Counted from the first letter of the stretch, positions 31,679-41,224 are shown. The stretch: DNA of 64,000 bases from Listeria goaensis (GCF_900186125.1 NZ_FYBQ01000001.1:186001-250000), one strand, 5' to 3'. The notes: generated by a model not told the origin, from the sequence alone. Numbers and translations are program-made.

Positions 31679-32143
31679 GTGTCTGAAAAAATGAATGTGG
31701 AAAGTTTTAATTTGGACCATACAAAAGTAAAAGCGCCATATGTAAGGCTCGCAGGAACAAAAACGGGCTATCATGGCGATGAAATTTATAAGTATGATGT
31801 CCGGTTTAAGCAACCGAATAAGGCGCATATGGAAATGCCAGCACTTCATTCGCTGGAGCATTTAATGGCGGAACTAGCTCGAAATCATACGGATAAAATT
31901 GTCGATATTAGTCCAATGGGCTGTCAAACGGGCTTTTATGTATCACTTATTAATCATGATGATTTTGATGATGTGTTGCGCATTTTAGAGGCGACACTAA
32001 ACGACGTTTTAGAAGCGACTGAGGTTCCTGCGTGTAATGAAGTCCAGTGTGGCTTTGCAGCTAGCCATAGCTTGTCTGGCGCGCAAGAATTGGCACGCGA
32101 ATTTTTAAGTGAAAAAGATACTTGGGCAGATGTTTTCGCATAA
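31679..32143 (+). CDS. luxS: S-ribosylhomocysteine lyase LuxS
   Basis: Cleaves S-ribosylhomocysteine to homocysteine and DPD, the precursor of autoinducer 2; part of the activated methyl cycle. 154 residues with the metal-binding HSLEH motif (H57, H61, with E60), cysteine 82 in GCQTGFY, and a later metal-ligand cysteine in the ACNEVQCG segment. The GTG start at 31679 follows TAAGGAG. Only about 20 bases separate it from parC, so read-through from parEC is possible. Confidence 0.97.
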   Translation: MSEKMNVESFNLDHTKVKAPYVRLAGTKTGYHGDEIYKYDVRFKQPNKAHMEMPALHSLEHLMAELARNHTDKIVDISPMGCQTGFYVSLINHDDFDDVLRILEATLNDVLEATEVPACNEVQCGFAASHSLSGAQELAREFLSEKDTWADVFA

Positions 32144-32148
32144 TAAAG

Positions 32149-32181
32149 AAAAGAGGTTCCGAATTCGGAACCTCTTTATTT
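32149..32181. terminator. Bidirectional terminator between luxS and oatA
   Basis: AAAGAGGTTCC pairs with GGAACCTCTTT over a 6-base loop, T tract on the plus side and A-rich on the other. It overlaps the last codons of oatA. Confidence 0.88.
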
Positions 32182-34017
32182 TTTCATTGCGTTAAGCGCT
32201 AAATTAACGTAGGCTTGGGAGCCGGATTTTGTAAGATGTACGCCATCAGAACCAAAATAGTTATTGTGGTTTACGGCGACTGAATACCAGTCAATGACAG
32301 TGACATTCTCGCGACTAGATGCATTTTGAATGGACTGGTTGACTTCTGATTCCCAACCGCGCGGGACGCGTGTGTTGACAAGATAAACATCGGCCTGATT
32401 GAAGCGGTCTAAAAGCTTGTTTAGTTGGGCTTCGGTGAATGGACCATTTGTACCAAGTTCAATTAAAACGGCGCTTCCTTTAGTGTTGAATTTTTTATAG
32501 CTGTAAGACACATCAATCGCATCAACGAGCTGTCGACCAATTTTCCCATCAATCGTCACATTGGGTATGGCTTCTTTTAAATAGGGCTCAATGTCAATCA
32601 TAATCGAGTCGCCTAATGCTAACGTCTGGGTGTATGTGTATTTTTTCGGAGGAATAGGGGTTGTTGCTTTTTTCGGTTCCTCTTTTTGCTCGGGTTTTTG
32701 TTGTGTATTTGGTTGTTTTTCTTCATGTTTACTTTCCGTCTTTTCATTGTTTGTGGACGTTTTTACTTCAGTGACGGTCCGTTCTGCCTGCGTTTTGATG
32801 GGAAGAATGCCAGACATGCCTATTGCAAAAATCCCGATGGAAAGAACGAGTGCTGATATAGCTGCCCAAAGTCCGATTGGTTTATTTTTAATCACGGCGT
32901 AATTTTTGTGCTTAAAGCCTTTCATGTAAGCGATAAAGCCTTTTTTACGAATAGGTGTTTCGACAAATCGGAAGGAAAGTTCTGCGATGATGAACGTAGC
33001 AGTCACTTGGAAAAACGCACGCAGTAAGCTCGGTTGACCGATTTCTGTGACAGGAGTTGTCAGCGTAATAATCGGGTAATGCCACAAGTAGATACCGTAT
33101 GATCTAGTTCCAATCCAGCGTAGCGGTCTAAAACTAAACAATCTGCTTAAATAACAAGAAGGGTGGGCAATAGCTGCAATCATAAGAACACCGAGAATCG
33201 CAACAAGCAGTAGTCCTCCGCGGTATAAAAATGGTTGATATTCGTTCATTTTGTAGACGAGTATGCAGAATAAAACAATGCTTATCGTTCCCGAAATATT
33301 TAAAGCAAGTTTACTTTGCCGCGGTATTTTTGGACTTAAACGATTAAACGGCCAAACAAAGGCTAAAGCACAGCCAATAAGAAGGTCGAATAAACGCGTA
33401 TCAGTGCCGTAATAAACTCGACTTGGGTCGCTTCCAGGAGTGTAAAGCACAGCCATTAAAATCGCGGATAAAAGTGCGATGATTAAAATGATGCGCAGCA
33501 ACCACTTCGGATTTTTAATCCATTTTAAGAAACCGTATAAAAATAGTGGCCAAACTAAGTAAAACTGTTCTTCAATGGCAAGTGACCATAAGTTTTTAAG
33601 CGGGGAAGGTAAGCCAAATGAGTCAAAATACGACACATTATGAAAAATAAACCACCAATTGCTCATATAAAAAAAGGAAGCAATGGCATCACCGCGTAAA
33701 GTAGTAAGTAGTTCGCGATTGAATAAAACAGCAAAAATCACAACAACAATTATCATCAAGTATGCGGCAGGAATTAGACGCCTAAAACGCCGCAACCAAA
33801 ATTCTTTTAAGTGAATCGTATTTTCATTTTCCCACTGTGTAAGAAGAATGTTTGTAATTAAATATCCAGAAAGTACAAAAAATATATCAACGCCGATAAA
33901 ACCGCCTTGCGCCCATGAAAAGTTTAAGTGATAGGCAATAACAGCTAGGACAGCAAGTGCACGAAGTCCATCAATACTCGGAACATATTTTCTACTGTAT
34001 CGAGCTGTTCTCTTCAA
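32176..34017 (-). CDS. oatA: Peptidoglycan O-acetyltransferase OatA
   Basis: Adds acetyl groups to the 6-OH of muramic acid, which blocks lysozyme. The 613 residues have two parts: an acyltransferase-3 membrane domain with about ten or eleven segments (start YVPSIDGLRALAVLAVIAYH, then GVDIFFVLSGYLIT), and from about residue 410 an extracellular part, a Lys/Glu/Pro-rich linker followed by an SGNH esterase-like domain with LALGDSIMID (nucleophile Ser) and DGVHLTKSG (Asp/His pair). The start is put at TTG 34017, 8 bases after GGAG; an ATG at 34041 has no ribosome site. Single gene. Confidence 0.93.
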   Translation of the reverse strand: MKRTARYSRKYVPSIDGLRALAVLAVIAYHLNFSWAQGGFIGVDIFFVLSGYLITNILLTQWENENTIHLKEFWLRRFRRLIPAAYLMIIVVVIFAVLFNRELLTTLRGDAIASFFYMSNWWFIFHNVSYFDSFGLPSPLKNLWSLAIEEQFYLVWPLFLYGFLKWIKNPKWLLRIILIIALLSAILMAVLYTPGSDPSRVYYGTDTRLFDLLIGCALAFVWPFNRLSPKIPRQSKLALNISGTISIVLFCILVYKMNEYQPFLYRGGLLLVAILGVLMIAAIAHPSCYLSRLFSFRPLRWIGTRSYGIYLWHYPIITLTTPVTEIGQPSLLRAFFQVTATFIIAELSFRFVETPIRKKGFIAYMKGFKHKNYAVIKNKPIGLWAAISALVLSIGIFAIGMSGILPIKTQAERTVTEVKTSTNNEKTESKHEEKQPNTQQKPEQKEEPKKATTPIPPKKYTYTQTLALGDSIMIDIEPYLKEAIPNVTIDGKIGRQLVDAIDVSYSYKKFNTKGSAVLIELGTNGPFTEAQLNKLLDRFNQADVYLVNTRVPRGWESEVNQSIQNASSRENVTVIDWYSVAVNHNNYFGSDGVHLTKSGSQAYVNLALNAMKK

Positions 34018-34177
34018 AATAACATCTCCTATTAATGTCATATCTTTGTTTGTTTCTTGAAGTCATGTACAATAATAACATACAAATATACCACTGTAAC
34101 GCAGAAAAACGCGTCTTTAGAGAATTTTAATAAATTTGAGCCATTTGGAATAGTAAAAAAGAAAGGAGTGTTGGCAT

Positions 34178-34909
34178 ATGCTTGAAATCTATGCACATCG
34201 AGGTAGTTCCGGCACATTTCCAGAAAATACCATTCCCGCTTTTCAAAACGCCTTACTTTCGGGGTGCGACGGGGTTGAATTTGACGTGCAACTCACAAAA
34301 GATGCAGTCCCAGTCGTCATCCATGATGAAAAAGTTGACCGCACAACAAACGGTACCGGCTACGTAAAAGACATGACCTATAAAGAACTACAAGCACTTT
34401 GGATTAAAACGGGCGGGGCGGACGCGTCAACTTTGCGCGTGCCTAGACTAGACGAAGTACTAAACGTATTTGAAAACAGCCATATGCGTTTAAATATCGA
34501 ACTTAAAACGGATAAATTTTCATATACGGGCATTGAAGAAATTGTGTGGCAAAAAACGAAAGATAATCCGCGGATAATTTTTTCTTCCTTCAATATGAAA
34601 ACCCTCCAAAACATGCGCGCTTTAAGCGATTCAGTTGAACTTGCTTTTATTTGTTACAAGGAAAATGAAGCAGACGAAGCGCTCCTTGACGCGTATCAAA
34701 TTCAGTCGTTGCATTTTTCTAAGCGAGCATTTCCAGTGAGAAAAACAAATCGTAAATTGCGGTACTGGACGGTAAATCAGACGGCGGAGATGGAAACCTT
34801 CCTTTTAGCCCAAGTAGCAGGTATTTTCACAGATTTCCCAAGTGACGCCGTACAGCTTCGTGAGCGGCTCAAACAAAAAAGTTTGCTTTCCAAAGAGGAT
34901 TCGGTATAA
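34178..34909 (+). CDS. Glycerophosphodiester phosphodiesterase (GlpQ/UgpQ-like), cytoplasmic
   Basis: Hydrolyses glycerophosphodiesters to glycerol-3-phosphate and an alcohol. 243 residues with the family motifs HRGSSGTFPENT (6-17), VEFDVQLTKD (about 33-42) and IHDEKVDRTTNGTG. No signal peptide is seen, so it resembles the cytoplasmic UgpQ type. It lies directly upstream of glpD, which consumes glycerol-3-phosphate. The stop codon overlaps a TATAAT that serves glpD. Start at 34178 behind AAGGAGTG. Confidence 0.92.
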   Translation: MLEIYAHRGSSGTFPENTIPAFQNALLSGCDGVEFDVQLTKDAVPVVIHDEKVDRTTNGTGYVKDMTYKELQALWIKTGGADASTLRVPRLDEVLNVFENSHMRLNIELKTDKFSYTGIEEIVWQKTKDNPRIIFSSFNMKTLQNMRALSDSVELAFICYKENEADEALLDAYQIQSLHFSKRAFPVRKTNRKLRYWTVNQTAEMETFLLAQVAGIFTDFPSDAVQLRERLKQKSLLSKEDSV

Positions 34910-34910
34910 T
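34883..34910 (+). promoter_or_regulatory. Promoter for glpD inside the end of the upstream gene
   Basis: TTGCTT at 34883-34888, a 16-base spacer and TATAAT at 34905-34910; the upstream gene's stop codon lies in the -10 box. It would start a leader RNA of about 165 bases before glpD. Confidence 0.7.
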
Positions 34911-34948
34911 GAAAGTAAGTTAATACGAAACAGTCTAATGATATGAGA

Positions 34949-34995
34949 GGGACTACAAACGGCGAGCGCAATCGCTATGTTTGTAGTCCCTTTTT
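34949..34995 (+). promoter_or_regulatory. Strong hairpin with T tract in the glpD leader, probable attenuator
   Basis: GGGACTACAAAC pairs perfectly with GTTTGTAGTCCC and runs into TTTTTC; the loop can form a small inner GAGCG/CGCT stem. It lies between the glpD promoter and glpD, 87 bases before the start codon. In B. subtilis the glpD leader has an inverted repeat at which GlpP prevents termination when glycerol-3-phosphate is present; the same scheme is inferred here. It could also simply end the upstream transcript. Confidence 0.7.
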
Positions 34996-35081
34996 CTATC
35001 AAAATGTTTAAAAAACGCTCGAAGTGGAAAAAGCCGAGTAGTTAACGGATAGTAGTCTAAAATCAAGGGGGCAAATACAAA

Positions 35082-36758
35082 ATGGTACAATTATTTTCAG
35101 CATTTGACAGAGAAACAATTGAAAGAAAAGCGCAAGATGAAACATTTGATCTTGTTATTGTTGGCGGCGGGATAACGGGCGCTGGCATTGCGCTAGATGC
35201 AACAAGTCGCGGTATGTCGGTGGCGCTCATTGAAATGGGGGATTTTGCAAGCGGTACCTCGAGTCGTTCAACAAAACTTGTACATGGAGGTTTGCGCTAT
35301 CTCCAACAATTTGAAGTGAAGGAAGTTGCAGAACTTGGAAAAGAACGGGCAATCGTTTATGAAAATGGACCGCACGTCACGACACCTGAATGGATGATGT
35401 TACCTTTCCATAAAGGCGGAAACATGGGGAAAAGAACGGCTTCCATGGGCATTCGCCTATACGATTACCTCGCTGGAGTCAAAAAAGATGAACGCCGTCA
35501 AATTCTTTCCGTGAAAGAAACACTCGCTAAAAATCCTTTTGTGAAAAAAGAAGGGTTAAGAGGCTCTGGATTTTATGTGGAATACAGAACGGACGATGCA
35601 CGCTTGACTATTGAAGTGATGAAAAAAGCGGTTGAACTTGGGGCACTTGCCATCAATTATACACGTGCGGAAAAATTAATTTACGATGAGGCGAAACAAG
35701 TTCGCGGGGTGACAGTTACGGACCGTATTTCTGGTCGCGTATACGACATTCGAGGCCATAGAGTAATCAATGCTGCGGGACCTTGGGTTGACCGTGTGCG
35801 CAACCTCGACTATTCACACAACAATAAACATCTTCGTTTAACCAAAGGCGTTCATCTTGTTATCGATAAAAGTAAGTTCCCGATGGAGCAAGCTGTTTAT
35901 TTTGATACGCCAGACGGTCGGATGGTGTTTGCGATTCCGCGTGATAAAAAAGTTTATGTTGGCACGACGGATACATTTTATGATGAGTTTCCGATTCATC
36001 CGAGAGCGCTTGAATCCGACCACACGTATGTGATTAAAGCGATTAACTATATGTTCCCAGACGTTAAAATTACCGAAAAAGATATTGAATCTAGCTGGGC
36101 AGGCGTTCGGCCACTGATTTATGAGGAAGGAAAAGATCCGTCTGAAATTTCCCGTAAAGATGAAGTGTGGTTTTCTGAAAGTGGTCTCATTACGATGGCT
36201 GGCGGTAAATTAACGGGCTACCGGAAAATGGCGGAAAAACTTTTAGATGAAGTGACAAAACCGTTAAGTAGCGAAACGGGTAAAACGTATCAAACTGTTC
36301 AAACGAAACATTTACCGATTTCAGGTGGAGATATTGGCGGCTCTGAAAATTTAGAGGCTTTCATTGATAAAAAAGCAAAAGAAGGCAGTAATCGCTTCGG
36401 TTGGTCACTTGCCATTTCACGTGAATTAGCGAAACGCTTCGGTACGAACATTGATCAACTCTTTACGTATGCACAAGAACATAAGGAAAAAGGTATTACG
36501 ACACTTCCAAATAGTTTATACGCAGAACTGCACTATTCGGTTTATCATGAATCCGCTATTCACCCTGTTGATTTCTTGTTACGACGCACAGGTTACTTGC
36601 TTTTCGATATGCCGTATCTGCTTGAATGGAAAGATGCAGTAGTCGATGAAATGCAAAATTTATTCCACTGGGACGCTGAAACAGAAGAAAAATTGAAAAA
36701 AGAGCTTGAAGCGGAGATACAAGATGCTAGAGAGCCAGCGGATTGGCACGATAGATAA
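35082..36758 (+). CDS. glpD: Aerobic glycerol-3-phosphate dehydrogenase GlpD
   Basis: FAD-dependent, membrane-associated enzyme that oxidises glycerol-3-phosphate to dihydroxyacetone phosphate and passes electrons to quinone. 558 residues, full length: FAD-binding GGGITGAG (near 28), SRSTKLVHGGLRYL (near 61-74), AAGPWVD (near 230), and MAGGKLTGYRKMAE (near 372). A C-terminal helical domain follows. ATG 35082 follows AAGGGGG. The gene ends at its own terminator. It is probably controlled by the leader hairpin upstream. Confidence 0.96.
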   Translation: MVQLFSAFDRETIERKAQDETFDLVIVGGGITGAGIALDATSRGMSVALIEMGDFASGTSSRSTKLVHGGLRYLQQFEVKEVAELGKERAIVYENGPHVTTPEWMMLPFHKGGNMGKRTASMGIRLYDYLAGVKKDERRQILSVKETLAKNPFVKKEGLRGSGFYVEYRTDDARLTIEVMKKAVELGALAINYTRAEKLIYDEAKQVRGVTVTDRISGRVYDIRGHRVINAAGPWVDRVRNLDYSHNNKHLRLTKGVHLVIDKSKFPMEQAVYFDTPDGRMVFAIPRDKKVYVGTTDTFYDEFPIHPRALESDHTYVIKAINYMFPDVKITEKDIESSWAGVRPLIYEEGKDPSEISRKDEVWFSESGLITMAGGKLTGYRKMAEKLLDEVTKPLSSETGKTYQTVQTKHLPISGGDIGGSENLEAFIDKKAKEGSNRFGWSLAISRELAKRFGTNIDQLFTYAQEHKEKGITTLPNSLYAELHYSVYHESAIHPVDFLLRRTGYLLFDMPYLLEWKDAVVDEMQNLFHWDAETEEKLKKELEAEIQDAREPADWHDR

Positions 36759-36766
36759 AGAAAGAG

Positions 36767-36803
36767 CTGACGATAATATCAAAATTATCGTCAGTTTTTA
36801 TTT
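36767..36803 (+). terminator. Terminator after glpD
   Basis: CTGACGATAAT pairs perfectly with ATTATCGTCAG over a 6-base loop, then a T-rich tract. Confidence 0.9.
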
Positions 36804-36869
36804 TGAAAAAAAGGTTTGCTTCTAGCGTTTTTCATGGTACATTAGTAGTAGATGCAAGGAGGGGTTTAT

Positions 36870-37784
36870 TTGGCTGGAATTCCTGTCATTGTCCTCGTTG
36901 GTCCAACAGCAGTAGGAAAGACGGCGTTAAGTATCCAATTAGCGAAAAAATGGCAAGGAGAAATCATCAGTGGTGACTCCGTTCAAGTCTATAAAAAGCT
37001 GGATATTGGAACGGCTAAAATTACGGAAACTGAAAAAGAAAGCGTACCGCATTACTTAATTGATGTGGTGAACCCAGACGAACCGTTTACTGCCTCAAAA
37101 TTTAAGGAAGCAACCATCACCGCGATAAGAGATATTTCTTCTAGAGGAAAACTCCCTTTTATTGTTGGTGGAACGGGTCTTTATATTCAGTCCGTTTTTT
37201 ACGATTACGCATTTGGAAAGTCTGGCGAAGATGCTAATTTCCGTACTGAAATGGAACAGCTTGATAATGAAACGCTTTTTGCGCGCCTTAAAAAAGAAGA
37301 CCCAAAAAGTGCTGAAACCATTCATCCGAACAATAAACGACGAGTAATTCGTGCACTGGAAGTCATGCATGCAAGTGGCCAACCGTTTAGTGCCATGCAA
37401 AACCAGCGTGAATTGAATCCTGAGTTTTCGCCGCTTTTTATTGGCTTGGATTTACCTAGGGAACTTTTATATGAGCGAATTAATGAACGTGTGCGACATA
37501 TGATGGATGATGGCTTACTTGATGAAGCGAAATGGCTCTATGAACAACATCTAGGCGACAATTCGGCGACAAGAGCAATTGGTTATAAAGAATTATTTCA
37601 ATACTTTGATGGTCAAGTCACTATGGACGCGGCTGTTGAATTAATTAAAAAGAACTCAAGACACTTTGCAAAACGCCAACTTACTTGGTTTAGAAATCGT
37701 ATGTCTGTCAAGTGGATTAACATGCTTTCTGAAAATAGTTTTTTACAGGCAGATGACGCTATACAGCGTTTTTTAAACGAATAA
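36870..37784 (+). CDS. miaA: tRNA dimethylallyltransferase MiaA
   Basis: Transfers the dimethylallyl group to A37 of tRNAs that read U-starting codons. The 304 residues begin with the P-loop [13 protein letters not shown] and contain [27 protein letters not shown] and the C-terminal [10 protein letters not shown]. The TTG start at 36870 lies 7 bases after AAGGAGGGG; the ATG at 36852 lies before that site and is unlikely. It starts the miaA-hfq-hflX run known from many bacteria. Confidence 0.95.
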   Translation: MAGIPVIVLVGPTAVGKTALSIQLAKKWQGEIISGDSVQVYKKLDIGTAKITETEKESVPHYLIDVVNPDEPFTASKFKEATITAIRDISSRGKLPFIVGGTGLYIQSVFYDYAFGKSGEDANFRTEMEQLDNETLFARLKKEDPKSAETIHPNNKRRVIRALEVMHASGQPFSAMQNQRELNPEFSPLFIGLDLPRELLYERINERVRHMMDDGLLDEAKWLYEQHLGDNSATRAIGYKELFQYFDGQVTMDAAVELIKKNSRHFAKRQLTWFRNRMSVKWINMLSENSFLQADDAIQRFLNE

Positions 37785-37894
37785 ACGGTTTATTAGTGCG
37801 AAATACAGGGTAATGAATTTAAAATAGTTCTCGGACTGTTTTAGATGAACCTCTTTGGGGGGAGTTCTTAGAAAGATAGATAGGAGAGGTAGAC

Positions 37895-38125
37895 ATGACT
37901 AAAGGTGGACAAGCGTTACAAGATCAATACTTAAATCAACTAAGAAAAGAGAAAATTTTGGCGACTGTATTTTTAACAAATGGTTTCCAATTGCGTGGAA
38001 GAGTTGTTAGCTTTGATAATTTCACGGTTCTTCTTGATGTTGAAGGAAAACAACAATTAGTATTTAAACATGCGATTTCGACATTTTCACCACAAAAAAA
38101 TGTGGCACTCAATCCAGAAGACTAA
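37895..38125 (+). CDS. hfq: RNA chaperone Hfq
   Basis: Sm-like ring protein that binds small RNAs. 76 residues: Sm1 motif [20 protein letters not shown] (28-47) and Sm2 with FKHAIST (58-64), where Phe replaces the more common Tyr of YKHAIST. The C-terminal tail is short ([11 protein letters not shown]), as in other Firmicute Hfq. Start at 37895 behind GGAGAGG. In L. monocytogenes Hfq is known to bind several small RNAs. Confidence 0.97.
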   Translation: MTKGGQALQDQYLNQLRKEKILATVFLTNGFQLRGRVVSFDNFTVLLDVEGKQQLVFKHAISTFSPQKNVALNPED

Positions 38126-38200
38126 TCGTATTTCATTCGTAAGAGGGACAGGTGAAAACGCCTGTCTTTTTTGCTGCAAACATAAAAGAGGTGCGGATTT

Positions 38201-39418
38201 ATGGAAAAAGAAAAAGTCATTCTTGTTGGCGTCCTATTAAAAGATGGAGATGAGACGGCGTTTCATTATTCAATGGAGGAGCTAGGGCGCCTTGTCAAAA
38301 CGGCTAACGGCGAAGTGCTTGATGTGATGGTTCAAAAAATGGAGCGTGTGCGCCAAGCAAGTTTTGTTGGGCGAGGGAAGCTAGAGGAGCTTAAAAATCT
38401 GGTTTTAGAGTTGGAAGCTGAAACGGTCGTTTTTAACAGTGAGTTGACACCAACGCAAATTCGAAATATTGAAGCAGAGGTTGATGCGAAAATTATTGAC
38501 CGAACTGGTCTTATTTTGGATATTTTCGCGATGCGCGCAAAATCGCGAGAAGGAAAATTGCAAGTCGCTTATGCGCAGTATGAATATTTGTTACCTCGCC
38601 TTTCTGGTCAAGGGAGCTCTCTTTCAAAATTAGGTGGGGGAATTGGCACGCGTGGACCTGGGGAGACGAAGCTTGAGATGGACCGGCGGCTTTTGCGGCT
38701 GAAGATGCATGAAATTAAAGAGGCGCTTATACAAGTGGAGAAGCATCGTGCGCGAATTCGCGAGAAGCGTAAGCAAAATGGAATTTTCAGGTTTGGTTTA
38801 ATTGGTTATACGAATGCGGGGAAATCTACTATTTTCAATCGTTTGACGACTGCCGAGACGCTCGAGGAAGATCAGCTTTTTGCGACGCTTGATCCGACTA
38901 CTCGGAAAGTAAGGCTTGCAGCTGGTTTTGAAGTGTTATTAACGGATACGGTTGGTTTTATTCAAGATTTACCAACGTCACTTGTTGCGGCTTTTAAATC
39001 AACGCTTGAGGAAAGTGCGGATATGGATATGCTTCTTCATGTGGTCGATAGCTCAAATGCAGATTATTTGAAGCATATTGAAACGGTAAAAGAGATTTTG
39101 CGTGCCCTTCAAATAAGTGATATTCCAATTTTAACATTGTATAATAAAAAAGATCACAAGCACCCGACTTTTGTTGCTACAGAAGCAAACTATAAGGAAA
39201 TTTCAGCACTTAGTGCGGAGTTTTCAGGCGATATGCGCGAATGGCTGTTAACGGAAGTTAAAAAAATATGGCTTCCTTACTTTTTAACAGTAAAAGCAAG
39301 TGAAGGTACGAAAATAGCCTTTTTGAAGCGAACGACTTTTGTTTCAAAAATTGAGTTTGATGAAGAAAATGAAACCTATCAAATTCGCGGCTACTTTTCT
39401 GGAAAGGAAAAATTATGA
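38201..39418 (+). CDS. hflX: Ribosome-associated GTPase HflX
   Basis: Splits stalled ribosomes, notably after heat stress. 405 residues: HflX N-terminal domain with VGRGKLEEL and the GTP/ATP-binding subdomain, the glycine-rich SGQGSSLSKLGGGIGTRGPG near 135-154 with GETKLEMDRR, then the G domain: G1 GYTNAGKST (near 203), G3 DTVGFIQDLP (near 249), G4 NKKD (near 315). It overlaps the next gene by 4 bp. Start at 38201 behind AAAGAGGTG. Confidence 0.95.
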   Translation: MEKEKVILVGVLLKDGDETAFHYSMEELGRLVKTANGEVLDVMVQKMERVRQASFVGRGKLEELKNLVLELEAETVVFNSELTPTQIRNIEAEVDAKIIDRTGLILDIFAMRAKSREGKLQVAYAQYEYLLPRLSGQGSSLSKLGGGIGTRGPGETKLEMDRRLLRLKMHEIKEALIQVEKHRARIREKRKQNGIFRFGLIGYTNAGKSTIFNRLTTAETLEEDQLFATLDPTTRKVRLAAGFEVLLTDTVGFIQDLPTSLVAAFKSTLEESADMDMLLHVVDSSNADYLKHIETVKEILRALQISDIPILTLYNKKDHKHPTFVATEANYKEISALSAEFSGDMREWLLTEVKKIWLPYFLTVKASEGTKIAFLKRTTFVSKIEFDEENETYQIRGYFSGKEKL

Positions 39419-40668
39419 CGGAACAAGTGAAACGATTAAAAGAACGAGCAGAACAAATGATTGAAGCGCTACATAAGGAAACGGACGAGATTGCGGAACA
39501 AAACCAAGCAAAAGTGCTAGAAGCTTTTCGGAAAAATAAAGTGAGCGACTATCATTTCAATCCGTCAACGGGTTATGGCTATGATGATGAAGGTCGAGAT
39601 ACGCTCGAACGCGTTTACAGCGACGTTTTTCATACGGAAAAAGCTATCGTCAGACCGCAGCTGATTTCAGGAACACATGCGATTTCAACCGCGCTATTTG
39701 GCGTTTTGCGACCGGGCGATGAACTTTTGTATATCACCGGCAAACCTTATGATACGCTTGAAGAAATCGTTGGCGTGAGAGGAAGCGGCAATGGCTCGCT
39801 AAAAGATTTTCAAATTGGTTATGATGCTGTTCCTTTAAAAGGAAATCAAGTTGATTTTGATACAGTGGCGCAAAAAATCAATGCAAACACAAAAATGATT
39901 GGCATTCAGCGCTCAAAAGGGTATGCAAATCGCGATTCATTTAAGGTTCAAGAAATTGAAGTAATGATTCAATTTGTCAAAAAAATAAAACCAGATGTCA
40001 TTGTATTTGTCGATAATTGCTATGGCGAATTTGTTGAGCTAAGAGAACCGACCGATGTTGGCGCAGACCTAATTGCCGGCTCATTAATTAAAAACCCAGG
40101 TGGTGGCCTTGCTAAAATTGGCGGCTATATTGCTGGGAAAACCGAACTTGTCGAATTATGTGGCTACCGACTAACAACGCCTGGAATCGGTTTGGAAGCT
40201 GGTGCTTCGCTTTATAGCTTGCTTGAAATGTATCAAGGCTTCTTTTTGGCGCCGCACGTCGTGGCACAAGCCATTAAAGGTGCGCGCTTTACAGCAGCCA
40301 TGTTATCGTTATGCGGTATCGAAACTAGCCCAGCATGGGATGCAAAACGGACTGATTTAATTCAAAGTATTTCTTTTCATGATTCAGAAAGAATGGTGTT
40401 GTTTGCGCAAGCGATTCAAGCAGCCTCGCCAGTAAACGCTCATGTGAAACCAATTGGTGCCTATATGCCCGGTTATGCGGATGACGTCATTATGGCAGCC
40501 GGAACGTTCATTCAAGGAGCGAGCCTAGAACTTACGGCAGATGGGCCGATACGTCCGCCTTATGAGCTTTACGTGCAGGGTGGACTAACTTATGAGCATG
40601 TGAAAGTCGCTGTCATTGGAGCAGTTCAAGCGCTTTTAGAAAAGGGTGCGTTAAATTTACAAAACTAA
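39415..40668 (+). CDS. PLP-dependent enzyme, YnbB / aluminium-resistance family
   Basis: 417 residues of a fold-type I pyridoxal-phosphate protein, of the family annotated as methionine gamma-lyase-related or aluminium resistance. Visible are the cofactor region ISGTHAIST, VDNCYGEFVE with the aspartate that contacts PLP, and a likely Schiff-base lysine in GSLIKNPGGG. The true reaction is not established. It overlaps hflX by 4 bp and precedes glnRA, the same ynbA-ynbB-glnR-glnA order as B. subtilis. A terminator separates it from glnR. Confidence 0.88.
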   Translation: MTEQVKRLKERAEQMIEALHKETDEIAEQNQAKVLEAFRKNKVSDYHFNPSTGYGYDDEGRDTLERVYSDVFHTEKAIVRPQLISGTHAISTALFGVLRPGDELLYITGKPYDTLEEIVGVRGSGNGSLKDFQIGYDAVPLKGNQVDFDTVAQKINANTKMIGIQRSKGYANRDSFKVQEIEVMIQFVKKIKPDVIVFVDNCYGEFVELREPTDVGADLIAGSLIKNPGGGLAKIGGYIAGKTELVELCGYRLTTPGIGLEAGASLYSLLEMYQGFFLAPHVVAQAIKGARFTAAMLSLCGIETSPAWDAKRTDLIQSISFHDSERMVLFAQAIQAASPVNAHVKPIGAYMPGYADDVIMAAGTFIQGASLELTADGPIRPPYELYVQGGLTYEHVKVAVIGAVQALLEKGALNLQN

Positions 40669-40700
40669 CATATCAATTGTAAAAAAAATAAATTTTTTTT

Positions 40701-40728
40701 GACGCAGTTTTAATTTCTGCGTCTTTTT
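40701..40728 (+). terminator. Terminator before glnR
   Basis: GACGCAG pairs with CTGCGTC over a 9-base loop, followed by TTTTT. Confidence 0.85.
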
Positions 40729-40767
40729 AATTGTCAAAACGCTTCTGCCACAATAGTTTTAACAAGA

Positions 40768-40784
40768 TGTTAGATTATCTGACA
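40768..40784. promoter_or_regulatory. GlnR/TnrA operator 1 upstream of glnRA
   Basis: TGTTA-N7-TGACA fits the consensus TGTNA-N7-TNACA exactly. It lies just upstream of the -35 box, as the distal operator does in B. subtilis. Confidence 0.9.
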
Positions 40785-40789
40785 TAAAT

Positions 40790-40818
40790 TTGACAAATGA
40801 TTTAACGTACATTATAAT
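40790..40818 (+). promoter_or_regulatory. glnRA promoter with overlapping second GlnR site
   Basis: TTGACA at 40790-40795, a 17-base spacer and TATAAT at 40813-40818, a full-consensus SigA promoter. TGACA-N7-TAACG at 40791-40807 overlaps the -35 and matches a GlnR half-site pair imperfectly, like operator 2 in B. subtilis. Binding there would block RNA polymerase. Confidence 0.88.
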
Positions 40819-40855
40819 GCTACTATCATAAAAAAATAGTGAGGGGGAAAAAGCC

Positions 40856-41224
40856 GTGAGTGAGAAAGAAATTCGACGATCGATGCCTCTTTTTCCAATT
40901 GGTCCCGTGATGAAATTGACAGATTTAACGGCAAGGCAGATTCGTTATTACGAAGACCAAGGTCTGATTAGTCCAGCTCGAAATCAAGGGAACCACAGGC
41001 ACTACTCACTTCAAGATATTGACACACTCCTTGAAATTAAAGACTACTTAAATGATGGTTTAAACATTGCTGGTATAAAAAAAATGTACCAAATGCAAGA
41101 TCAAGAAAAGAAAAATCCACTTACGGATGAAGATGTTCGCAAAATTCTCCGTAAAGAAATGCAGCAAGCTGGGCGCTTCGTTAAAGGTGATGATTTATCC
41201 AAAAATCAATATCCGAAATTGTAA
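40856..41224 (+). CDS. glnR: Glutamine synthetase repressor GlnR
   Basis: MerR-type regulator that represses glnRA under nitrogen excess, using feedback-inhibited glutamine synthetase as a co-regulator. 122 residues: winged-helix domain with LTDLTARQIRYYEDQGLISP (22-41) and a dimerisation helix; the short C-terminal tail is the self-inhibiting segment known from Bacillus. The GTG start at 40856 follows GAGGGGG. Both operators lie in its promoter, so it controls itself and glnA. Confidence 0.96.
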   Translation: MSEKEIRRSMPLFPIGPVMKLTDLTARQIRYYEDQGLISPARNQGNHRHYSLQDIDTLLEIKDYLNDGLNIAGIKKMYQMQDQEKKNPLTDEDVRKILRKEMQQAGRFVKGDDLSKNQYPKL

